DNA from: Patagioenas fasciata | Lineage: Eukaryota; Chordata; Aves; Columbiformes; Columbidae | NCBI RefSeq assembly: GCF_037038585.1 | Contig: NC_092525.1 | Span: forward strand, 27,678,367-27,742,366 | Direction: 5' to 3' | DNA: 64,000 nucleotides | Shown here: positions 10,571 to 21,737 of the stretch, in pieces | Numbering within the stretch: the first letter of the stretch is position 1 | How the letters are laid out: every line of letters begins with the position of its first letter | Notes under the pieces: generated by a model | What the model was told of the DNA's origin: nothing | The model's database searches: none | Seen by the model: only the letters and a program-made list of their open reading frames with translations | Position numbers and translations under genes: made by a program

Positions 10571-13500
10571 TCCTCACTTCGGAGCGAGCTCCTCGCGACT
10601 GCCGGCGCGCGGGGCGGCGGCGGCTACCCCACCTCCGGGCCCGCGCCACGCGCGGCCCTAGCGCCGCCGCCGCGCCCGCCCCCCCGCCGCCGCGCTCCCC
10701 GCCCCGCCGCCCCCGTCGAGCGCACCGCCGCGGCGGGGGAGGGAGGGCACCCTCGGCGCCGCCCGCCCCGCGCAGGGGACCCGCCGCCCCTCTGTCCGCA
10801 GCCCCGGTGGGAACGGGAGCCGCCCAGCCCGGCAGCGCCGGCTCCGGCGGGGCTGCGGCTGCTCCGTTCGCGCTGGAGCAGCCTTAATTTTCCTTTTGGA
10901 TTTCGGGTTCAGTCCGGTAACACGCACACGGAGGCCGCCTGAAGTGCTTCTGCTGTCCGAGCCCGGGCGGGCTGAGCCCAGCGCCCCCCCGCAGCGGCGC
11001 TCGGGCGCGGGGACAGGGCAGCGTCTCGCCCGCACCGCCGGAGGGTCCCTCCGCAGGGCTGGAGGTGCCTGGAAAGCGCTGGTCCCTTCTCTGCCCACAG
11101 CACCAAAGTGCCAGCGAAACAGAGAGAGCGCTTTACTTGTGCTGTTGTGGTGCTACTGTGACAGCCCCGCTCGTACCAGCTCTTCTGGGCTCCAGAAAGA
11201 TGTGAAAACTCCGGCCTCACGGTGTGCTTTGCCTGCCCAGTTCCCTCCTGCACCCGCTCCGCTTCTGTTGTTTGTATGAGAGGCGTACACAGTTCTCCCC
11301 TTCAGACTTCTCCAGGCTGTAAAACGGTGTCTAATAATGATTAGTGAGTCCCGTGTAGGAATTGTGCTTACTCCTGGCAACTACCTGGTTACTGAATTTG
11401 ACCGACTCCAGATGCCAGCTCTGGGAAGCCAGGCACTGGCTGTATTGTGAACGCCCAGGAGCCTGCGTGTTTTGCATTTTAAGAAGTGTTAAACGCATTT
11501 ATGTAGGTAACATTGCCATTGTATTTGGTTGACAAAATTTGGCATTTTGAAGTGCCAGTATGTAACCAGATGAAATGAGACAGTGGATTTCTGGTAGAGT
11601 AACAGACTTGTTCTCCATTTGGGCTATGGAATCTGGTAGGTTGTGTAAATAACTGACAGGATCCATTGAGAAGGACTTTACTTCCTCCCGTTATGGACAG
11701 GTAAACCAGCAGAATCAATAGTATGCCTTCTAGTTCCTCCCAGCTTTTGTTTTTGCGTGTGGGCAGTGGTGTTGCTTTGCACTTTCCATTCGTCCTCTGA
11801 CATCTCTGTGGCTGTGTTAGCAGAGGTGCCACATACATGGAAAAGCCCTTTGTGTAGGATAGCCAGGAATGATAAAAGGGGTGGGGAAATATATCTTTGG
11901 GGTTTTTCAGCCCCTAAAGCAGTTCTTGCTCTGTTTGCTGCCTCCTGGTGCAGGAAAATAGTCCTTGAGCTGGTACAAAAGGATAGAAGATGAAAATCAG
12001 TAGCTTTCTTTTACAACTTGAGCTGGAAGTGTGTCAGGCATCAAGGCTCCTTAGGGTCTTTTGTAAAGGAAAGGGGCATGGTTTCACTGCAGTTGAAAGA
12101 AATGGGTTGTTTCCCTATTTACAAGACAGATGGATGGCTGTACGGCAAAATGCAAGACACTGTATGCAGTGAGCCAAGTCCCTGCAGCAGCACGTGCGGG
12201 TGGACTAGCCCTGCTGCCCATGACAGCTGTTAGGAACGTTTGCCCAGAGGTGCCCCAGGCTGGTGGCTTTGGCTGGCTGCAGGCAGGTCTGGCTTATCTG
12301 TTTGTAGATGCTGCAAGGTGAAGGCTTTGCGACTGCTTGAGGATGGCTCTCTTGCTTTATTCTTGAATTGGGAAGAGAAAGCCTCCTTTCCATGCGTGGA
12401 GAGCACAGCTCTTCATGTTATGATGATGCCAACGACAGAGGTGTACTTGGTGGACAGCAGAAATGAGCATGCCATACGCACCCCTCTGCACCTTGTGCTG
12501 CTCAGGTGACGTGCCCTAAACATTACCTACAAGGTAGTGTTGGAAGTTTTCCGTTCTCTGTGCCAGGTCTTTGGCCTGTCTGCTGAGACTATCACTTGGC
12601 TGGTGGGACTGGCTGTCCACAAAGATTAAAGGCAGGACCAAATCATTTGATACGTCAAACATCATTAAGTTCTTATGCTAATGATGTTAGCTCCTTCTGT
12701 ATCTAAGCTGGAACAGCTGGTTTGAGTGCAGTGTCTCCAAGTCTGAGATCAGATGTCCCATACTGGTAAAAATGATGGCCAAAAATCAAATCCAGTCCGA
12801 CAATGAGGCCAGACTTCACAGCCACATTTTAAGCTTATCAGAAAAAGGGATCTGATTTAAATTCTTTGTCAAAGGCTGTTGCAAGGATGGAAAAGCAGAT
12901 GGAATTCAGCAGCTAGAGGAGACTTGCCTGTGTTGTTTTTGTTCTTGTTGGAGTCATAAACTAGAATAAAATGGGGAAAGGATGATGCCTTTTAAATCAA
13001 ACTGAAATTACTGCACGAATGCCTGTATTGAATTTCTGACAGTCCCTTTAGTAGTGAGTAACAGTTGTTCACATGTAAATGGACTGGGCAACTTGCTACC
13101 ACATCACCTTGAGACTGGCCTTTAGCAGGATTCCTAAAGCAGATTTGATATTTAGACAGAAATAAGATTATAAATATTCCAGTCTAACTTTGGTTAAAGG
13201 TAAAGGCTACTGCAGGTCCCACTACCTGCCTTACTGGGTTAGAAATTGGCTAAAATGAAGATTTAGCCAGTCATTAAATACCAAAGGATGGAAAGTCACA
13301 AAACTGAGAATGCGTTATCTTGAAAGTGCTTCCAGCAGTATTTCTTAGGTCTTCCCAGTAATAGCTGGTATCTGCCTCTAGCGGAATGAGGGAAAGGGAT
13401 TAATTTTTGATTACTGGCCTGAACATGGGAGCACCTATGCCTGTTAGGATACTCCTTGCTACAAGGCATAATTTCTACTTGAAGCAGCATAAATTGCTGA

Positions 13501-14561
13501 CACAGAAGTGGTATCACTGATTACAAACTTTTCTGTGAAACACCAGCTGAACTGCAAATTTTTAAGCAAGTCCTAAATCTAATCAAGCTTTGCATGATTT
13601 CAAGCTGCAGTTTAGATATTTAATGCATCCCCTCATGTACCATTATGAACCTTTTATTACCTGCTCTAGTCTGAGTTGACCTCTAATGATACAGCAGAAT
13701 TATTTTACAGATGCATTTCCTGCAGCAGAGGACCACTGCACTGGACAGCAGCAGAGTCTCCTGGCTTTACCTGAAGTAGCAGGTGTCCCTGGAAATGTGT
13801 CTGGAGTCACAGTCAGTAGTGGTATCGGGGGCCTGAAGTGAAATATGTGGACATTGATGTAATGCAGCTGCTGAGGCCTGACCTCAGAACAAAGAGGCTG
13901 ATCATGGTGGGACTGGTGCCCTGTCAGGGCAGCAGGATCAGGCAGTGGGTGCAGCTGCTCAGGGCTGAGTGGTGACAGGGGAGGTCCCACTGTGCGGAGC
14001 GGGGCTCTCTGTGCTGTGGAGCTGCTGCCTGCTCCATGTGCTGCTCTGCTCCTCCAGCGCAGTACACACACGTTTCTGACTTCTTTTGCTGTCAGCTAAC
14101 GGAGTTTTGCAAAGGTTTTGCAAAGCAGCAGGCAAGAGGTGCTGGAGGCAAGAGCAGGAGGAGTGCTAGTTTGCCCCTGCGTCTCCCTGCTGGCCTGAGA
14201 CAGGGGTAGAAATAGCCAAGAAATAGCAAACTCTCCCAGAGGCAGAGCTTGTGTGTCCACTTTCTTGCTGGTTTGCCCGCAGTAGTTTAACCTTCTATAA
14301 AGTCAAGTGGTTGGTGAGGATTTGAATGTTGGTCTGGACTTGCAACTTTGGTGCCTCCAGCAGCGTATTTTCCAGCAGAATGATTGGAAAACTGTATTGA
14401 GATAAATGACAAAATCAAAAGGTTTCTGCATTTGTGCAGGCAGGGGGACAAATCCTGACTCTATTCAGGAAGAGAGCAAAAATGCAGACATCTCCAAGCA
14501 GTGTTTTGCCACTCTGCTTGAGCTCCAACGCAGCTTGAAGGCAGTGGACAGGGAGGCTACT

Positions 14562-14576
14562 GAAAAAAAAAAAAAA
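14562..14576. repeat. A-run
   Basis: About 14 consecutive A. The sequence before it shows no poly(A) signal or known gene, so I do not call it a retrocopy tail. Confidence 0.8.
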
Positions 14577-15710
14577 GTCACCCCTTGCTCTTAAACCTCC
14601 ATCACAGTACACTTTGCAAGAGGTTTTCTCTGAGCAGGATGAATGGCAGAACAGAAAGATGCTGGCAGCTACAAGTGCCTTGTCCAAACCAGGGCTTCCA
14701 TCATAGCGCTCTGCCCAGAGCCAACCCGTCTAGCTGCGCTGGGAAGTTTTGATGGAAAAGGCCAGTGGAGGCACACAGCACTCTCAAAAGCCCTCCAGCC
14801 CCTGAGTAAGGTAATCTGGGCGGCCACCTGGGAGTATGATGTTGCACTGATGAGCATTACACAGAGAGATATGTGAGTCTGACATCCTACTCCTGCCTCA
14901 ATTTCCATATGGCTTGATAATGACTTTTTCTCCTTAGAGGGTAAGGAGATCTTTCCCAATCATGTTTCAGGGCTGAAAGCTACTCTGAACAGGACATCTT
15001 GGTCTGAAATCTTGAAAACGGGTATGTATGAAATCTGGGAGAGACGCTACCTCATCAGCAGGGTTTTTCATTTGACTGGGATTATTTCCTGCTGGCAGGG
15101 TGCAGGACCCCATTACTTATTCCTCACTTTAGGACAGAAAATGAACCATTTCAGGTCTCCTGGGAGAAGTGCTGTTGTAATTCCTGAGCAGATCTCTGGG
15201 GAATGAGGACAAAGGAGTTCCATGAGGTGTGCCCTCAGTGAGAAGGCAAAGTGAGTTATTTCATATACAACGGGTTATTCTTAAATATTGGACTTGTTGA
15301 TTCAGAGGTGCATGTAAATTACAGACTGGATTTCCACTCGCAGGATGAAAAATCTTTTGTCCTAATAATAAATACCAAATCTCTGCTGTTTCCATTTACA
15401 TAACACACATGACACAATGTGTAAATCCTTGACAATATTTTTTCAGAATTTAGCAGCTTGTTTTTCTGCAAACATAAACATTTATTTTTGGTGTTAATAA
15501 TTAATAATATGCCACATGCCCATAATAAATGCAAAATCTAATCTTGTATAGACATAAATGTGTCTGCCAAAGTGGTCTTTCTATGCTGTAAATGACTTTC
15601 ACAAAGTGGTAGCATATATCCTATTTTCCATCACTCGTGATTTGTTTTGTGAACAAACATGTCGTTAAGCTAAACGTTTTCCTTTGAAAAGAATTAATAC
15701 TTCACACATT

Positions 15711-15739
15711 CTTTCTTTTTTTTTTTTCTTTTTTTCAGA
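15711..15739. repeat. T-rich tract
   Basis: Two T runs broken by C, ending TTTCAG. It resembles a plus-strand splice acceptor, but no coding frame follows. Confidence 0.8.
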
Positions 15740-17238
15740 AGAAAATTAGTCTATAATTATTAAAAAAGAGGAAGTGGCTAATATCAAAAGCCCAGCAATG
15801 GAGGGATGGGAACGTGAGATACAAGAGCATCAGTGCTCATCTCTGCAGTGGAAAGAGTGAAACAACCTCTTGGGGTCAAAGGCAGAGAATGACTCCACAT
15901 GGTGCAGAATGAGATACTAGCGTGGTGCAGAGTGGCAGATATAGGTACACCCTTCTCTCACCTACTGATTCCTGTCTTCAGAGCTCAGTATTTTTAGGTT
16001 TTATTATTTCACAGAAACCAGCAGTAGCTGGGTAACCTCCTGACAAAGCCTTTGGGTTGTATTGCTCTTAATGGCTGTCCCACTGGTGGCCGGCAACACA
16101 GCTGCTCTGGATTATGGTGTGACAGCCCTTCCAGACTGTGAGCACAACCAGCAGCAGCCACCGGGCTGAGAGCTGGAACTCTGCTCATGAGCCCCACTGA
16201 ACAAATTGCATTGTGTTTTAACACTGGTAAAAGATGGAATGTAGTTTGTCTTCTCATCAGTCAAGCCACATGTAACTTCAGTTTCCTAAACTGCACTGGA
16301 AATAGCTGGCTTTCCAGAGGAAGTTGAGCTGACTTTTTGGGAAAGGTGGTGATATGCTCATACCAGAGGCTGTTTTATTAGTCTGTTGTGTGAAGACTTC
16401 GTAGCTTCTGTGCTTGTTCTGCTCTTATTCATTCTGTTCCAACCAACTGATAACTCTCATCTTTGTTGAAGATTTAGCTATTCAGTTCATTGGTTATGGT
16501 TAGCAGTGTGGATGACGTGAGGGTGCCCAGAAATTTGTCAAACCATCCAGAAAATGTAAACCATAATATTCCAGCATGAAATAAGAGAGGAGATGGAAGA
16601 GATTTATCTGGAGCATTTTCACGTCATCATTATGCATTCTGTAGAAGACAAAGATCATAAAAGTCCAATTGCTATTCATGGGCCAGCCCTTATTGATCAA
16701 ATGAAAACAGAGTGCCCTAATGAGGGTGGTTTCAGAGTAACCAGGCTGTACTGACTCAGCCATTTTTACAGTGACAAACTCCCTGACTGGTATTTCCAAA
16801 GTGTTTTGGAGGAAAGTGTTCAAAATTTACTTTTTTCTGAATTTCTCTCTGCTCACTTCACCTTCTTCTTGGGCATCTTTTCTGCTGGAAACCCACAGGC
16901 ATGTAGAGCTTCATGGAGGCTCATGTTGCTGTAGTGGAGCTGAGTCCTGGGGGAGCCTCGTCACCCATGTGGGTGACCATAGGGTACAACTGTCAATACA
17001 GTTGATTAAAAATGTACACAGCAAAGGTTTTTTGCATCTTCAAAAAAGGCTTTTAAGAATGAGATGTTCTATAGCAATGGCCAGCACCAATGCAAACTTC
17101 AGCAATTTTTCAAGCATAATAGTAAGCATAATATATTATAAAATGAAATAGATTATTTGCCCAAAAATATTGAGACTGTTTTTGAAATGAAGGTTCCATT
17201 TTTTAACTCTGTGTTTTGAAAATATTTCATGTGCTTGT

Positions 17239-17281
17239 GGGTTTTTTTGGGTTGTTTGTTTGGGTTTTTTGTTTGTTTTTA
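17239..17281. repeat. T/G-rich low-complexity tract
   Basis: GGTTTTTTTGGG and TTTG repeats of the same style as the tracts in the NTNG1 introns. Confidence 0.85.
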
Positions 17282-20200
17282 GCAGATAGACTTGTCAGGT
17301 TTTGGAGTCAGGCACTGTTTCTTACATTTATGTGCAGAACCTAACACTACTCTCATCTGAGTTATGCATCTAAGGCTGGACTGGCTATATATATTACACA
17401 CAGTAATTAACAACAATTCATCACCTGTTTTCAGATATCTTCTAGCTGTTAATACTATCCTAAACATCTTTCCTTTTCAAAAATAGCTGTTTAAAGATGT
17501 ATAGCTCTTGTAGTATGTATGTGATAGGTAGCTGAAACAACCAGCCACTCCAAATTCAGTTCCCAAATGGAGCCTAATGTTTGGGTACAATGATGATTAC
17601 ATTTGCTGTGTTAAAGAACCAGCTATATTCTGTTCCCTCAGTAGGGCAAAAGGCATGCATTGAGAATGACTGGTAATTTTTCCAATCCTACATGCATTCC
17701 TGCACAAATATGGACATTACTTCGTACCAATTTTAATCAGCCCAATATTCTAATATTGAATAGAAACACTCCAGGGATGATTTTCATTGTTCTATTCTTG
17801 ATGAATTTCTTTCATGAAGGAAAAGCAAAACCTAACATTCAGGAGTGAATTACAGTAGTGCTCTGACATCGGATAAAAATACAAGAATATTGGGCAGAGA
17901 CAGTATTTGAAATTGTCTTATCCCTCCCAATGAAAAGGAGAAATAAATATATAAAAACATTTGCTGCTTGAAAACATGGATTATGAAGAGGCATTTTTGT
18001 TGTTCATATGACAGGAGTTTGGGACTCCTGGAAAGAGTAGTAGGGAAAACTCAATTTTCATATGGTTGAATGACACTTTTGTCAGGTAACCATTAGTTTT
18101 GATTTGTGATATACCATTATAAGCCAGTGAAGGGCAGCACTAACCAACTGTTTTAGGTAACTAGAAAGATTACTAATTTTATTTTCAAGTTTAAAATGAT
18201 GTAAACATTAATTATTTGGTTGGATTTGCTATGAAATTGTTTGCATTGCTGTGTTAGTGAGAAACAGTAACTTTAAGAGCATTCTGTAATCATCAGAGTA
18301 GAATCCTGCAGCTACAAATTAACAGCTTACTTATAATGGATTTTAGAAAAGGGCATTTAATTTATTGAAAAGCTGAATCTCTTGCTAAGAGTATGGTCAG
18401 TTCAATTGCTTTATTAGGTTATACCATAGGATCTATGCATCAAAACAGATTTTAGCAGATTGAATTATGGTTCATATCAGAAATATGTCAACAATAATAC
18501 AGATATTTTTGTAGTTCAAAACACTGGAGGTATGGTTTTCTACACAAATTGGTAGATGAGATTAATTAATTTATTTCTGAAGTTTCCTTCAGCATTTTTT
18601 ATAGGAAATAATGATTGATATATCTGATAAACTCATCTTTATACTCAATATAGCAGGATATTGGAAAGAACTTTAATTGGCAATTTTTTTTCCTCATGTC
18701 TGAAAATTTAACTGTAAACTTGTACAAACTCTTTCAAAATTCTGTCTTATTTACTATGGTGTTTGGGAGGGAATAAATTAGAAGGTGTTCTACCATTTAG
18801 TCTCATTTTAAATGTTCTATGCCCGTGTGCACATCTAAAAATTACTTTAACAACTTCCTCTCCCCTCGGCCCCCAGCAAAAATGTCTTGGCTTTCCATAG
18901 GAAGCTATGTCATACTATAAGTTCATGAACACAATAGTTCATCTATTGGCTTGTAAAAGCAAAGCTGTACATCATTCTGAATTTGCAGTATTTGTCGTGG
19001 CTGTGAAAAACAGATGAATCAGTCCTGTTAGATGATTGACTGAATACCCTGTAAGTAAACTTCACTGTGATTTTATAGTAGGGAAGGGTCTCTCCATTCG
19101 TATTCAGATAGCTATCGGCAATATTAATTAGCAGCATTGTTCCTTTTTACAGAGCAAATGATTATTCTAATACTAGGAGTATTTTAGCGCTAAAGAGATT
19201 GCAAGCATACGCGCACTCAGGCTTACTGTCTTCCTCCCCTCCGCGCTGCCCGCTGTCGCCTCTGGCTGCCCTGCCAGTCCATGGTGGATTGTGCAGACCC
19301 AGGATGGTCCCAAGGCTGCAGAGAGATGGAGAACATGTCCAGGGTCTCCAGGAGCAGCTCTGAGTGGCATGACTCCTGCTGACCCTTTGGGTGGTACACT
19401 GCTGATTAGCTTTGTAAGCACATGGTAAAGATTAGCCTAAAGCCCAGCCATTGGGAAAGCCCTTACTTGTTAATCCAAAAGCATCTATTTACCTCAGAAG
19501 CTTTGGGGTGTGATACATGTATGAATAATCATTGCGTATACCTCAGCTGTGAGCAAAAAGCCAGTTTGTCAGAAAAGTTATAAACAGTTGCTACAGTTAA
19601 CAGAACTCCTTGCTTTATCTGGATGTTTTTTGTTGTTGTTTTATGCACTCTGAATATTTAAAGTACTAACGTGAATCCAGATTGTGCCTCTTAATGTGTA
19701 CTTGCAATGTTTTGCAGTAGGGTTTTTTAAAGATGTCTTCACAGAAGTCTTTCTGGTGTACAGCTGGACTATCTGCCAAAAAGGGTCCAAGTGGTGGAGA
19801 ACAGGGTAGGAATGACATCTGTGGCACTCCAGGCATGGAAAAGCAGGTATTTGGTCTAAGCAAGTTACCTTGGCTCTCTAGTGTGAGGGGATGAGAGAGG
19901 TGAAGATTCCTCCCAGGAAAGAGAGCTGAATTAGGGAAGATTCATAGCAGAGAGGACTCAGCTGGGAGCCCTGTGGCTTGGGGCAGGCTCCAGGAGAGTG
20001 ATCCCCTAGGCCTTGTCACTGCAGCCCCAGGACAGCTCTGCTAAACCACTTTCGAGAGTGGTGCTGCTTTTATTTCCTCACCCTCTCTTTCACACACATG
20101 TGTGATACCTTCAGCCTTGCGGTAGTGGAGGGAGGTTGTCAGGGCCAAGATGACTCTAGTTTTCTTTCTCTAGCAGGCTTGTGTACTAACTAAACGTAAA

Positions 20201-20764
20201 TATCAGGATTTTCACATTCCTATAGTCAACAATGTTTATTCATGTTTTAAATTTCACCTGTGTTGCAAGACATTTATTACTATATTTAATATGCAAGACT
20301 GTCCAATTAATTCAGGAAAAATTCCCCTTCTCCTTTGAAGGAATTAAAATAATATTTTATGGGATGCGTCTGAGACACTGGTTACAAATTAAAATAGTGA
20401 CATTTGCTGCAATAATGGTTTTTATGTTGGAGAACCACACCAATAGATCAGATTATAGAAAAGACGAATCAACAAATGAATTAGATCATTAGAAGCTTAA
20501 ACTGACACTGAAGTTTATATGTTTACTCTGATATGTAAAACATCTATTGATCTGAAGTTTCATCAGTAATATTTACACATTTATTCTCATATACATCATT
20601 ATTATTGTGTTATTGTGTTAAAAGTATGCTAGGTTACCCGCGTGGCCCCCTGGCACTTCAACCTGAGCACTGATTACCCCTGATTGCCCAAGCTGCTGCT
20701 GTTGTTCAGAGACCTTGAGGAGCTCTGCATTCCTTGCTTCCATGCATTGATGGGGCTTCCATCT

Positions 20765-20902
20765 AAAAGAAACACCCAAACAAAAACTCAAACAAAAACA
20801 AACAAAAACCCAAACAAACAAACACTCTCCTCCTGCTCCCCGCCCCCCACCCCAACAAACATGGCAACAACCAACCAACCAAAAAACCAGAAACAAAAAT
20901 CA
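20765..20902. repeat. A/C-rich low-complexity tract, (AAAC)n type
   Basis: CAAACAAAAAC repeats, then a C-rich segment (20826-20853), then CAACCAACC repeats. This is the complementary orientation of the T/G tracts elsewhere in the window. Confidence 0.88.
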
Positions 20903-21718
20903 TAAAAAATACCCATTTCCCCCAGGTGAAATGATACCATGTCTGTACATTGGCTCACTAGCTGTGGTGCTTGTTGTGCATGAGGGGAAGGTGAGGAGCG
21001 CTGGTGAGGCTGTCCCTGGGTATGGAAAGTGCTGCCACCTCCCAGCTGGCTGTGTCCCCCCAAGACAACATTGTCTTTCTGAGCAAGAGAGCAGAGAAGG
21101 CCAGAGAGCACAGACTACAGGAGTCTGGCATGAACAAGAGCTGGAGGAGAGGGAAGGCAGAAGGAGGTCAGGACCATCTAAAACGTGGACCAGCCTCAGG
21201 CTTGTGAGATCAGACCACAGGGCAGTCTGTCTCTGGAGATTTCTTTGTTTGTTTTCTGTGTTTCTCCAGGGCATGTAAAAGTAAGGTTTCTGTGGGTAAG
21301 TATTTTTCTTAACCTCTTCTTCCTTGTTTTCTTGACACATTCTCTGAAAAGGCATTATATTGGACATCACACACAGTTGTGACCTTGATGCTGCTGGGGA
21401 AGAGTACGTGCATGCCCTCTCCTCCTCTGAGTTTGGACCTTTTGTGGGGTCCAAGGACTGGTTTTGGGAACTGAGAGGATGGGTACTTGCTGTACCAGGC
21501 TCCAAAAAGGCATGTGAAGAGAACAAAAGATGTGAACCTTGAATTTTCTCTTATAAAAGAGAGCTTGAAATAGACTGCTTACAACAGACAAGTAATTCCA
21601 GAGAAGAAAAACTGGATCATGCTGAACCTGGGGTTTGTTAAGAGCAGAAGGCTGGGTGATGGGCACAGTCTGCTGGTAAAGTACAAAAGATCTCCAAAGG
21701 CAAATAGTTTAACAGAAT

Positions 21719-21737
21719 TATTTTTTTTTTTCTTTTT
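21719..21737. repeat. T-rich tract
   Basis: A run of T broken by one C in AT-rich DNA. Confidence 0.8.

Larger units (their letters stand above)
10113..10900 (-). other. NTNG1: Candidate non-coding exon 1 of NTNG1 (start not defined)
   Basis: On the minus strand CGAGGG is followed by GTGAGTACC, a near-consensus 5' splice site with GT at 10112-10111. It faces toward the predicted exon 2 acceptor at 3663. An exon ending at 10113 would join CpG-island leader sequence to the coding exon. A second donor-like site (GCG|GTGAGG) lies slightly upstream near 10135. The transcription start cannot be seen, and 10900 is only an outer guess near an AT-rich interruption at about 10880-10905. Confidence 0.35.
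9560..11060. promoter_or_regulatory. NTNG1: CpG island, likely NTNG1 promoter and exon 1
   Basis: This is an abrupt block of very high G+C with dense CpG and many GGGCGG/CCGCCC boxes, in a window that is otherwise AT-rich and CpG-poor. It is the only CpG island here and lies about 6.4 kb upstream of the NTNG1 start-codon exon, the right distance and side for the promoter of this minus-strand gene. No TATA box is obvious, in keeping with a dispersed CpG-type start. Long open frames on both strands (up to about 400 codons) reflect the lack of stop codons in GC-rich DNA. Plus-strand donor-like sites also occur, so bidirectional transcription is possible. Edges are approximate. Confidence 0.85.
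11061..20763. other. Intergenic DNA, no gene found
   Basis: The first few hundred bases (to about 11.3 kb) grade from the CpG island into ordinary DNA. The rest is unique-looking sequence of moderate to low G+C. The AT-rich parts (about 15.2-15.8 kb and 17.2-19.2 kb) hold dense TAAT/ATTA-like sites. No open frame has a recognisable domain or matched splice signals. Short T/A runs occur at 14562-14576, 15713-15738 and 17239-17280. Confidence 0.6.

Noticed and set aside
9579-10942. Overlapping plus-strand frames of 360 and 408 codons in the CpG island
   Set aside because: Both strands and several phases are open at once because the DNA is too GC-rich to make stop codons. The peptides are low-complexity Arg/Ala/Pro/Gly with no domain.
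10269-11098. Minus-strand frames of 126 and 146 codons in the CpG island
   Set aside because: Same composition effect. They do not resemble netrin-G1, whose start codon is in the exon at 2958-3203.
15713-15742. T-rich tract ending in TTTCAG as a splice acceptor
   Set aside because: No coding frame, donor or homologous peptide follows.
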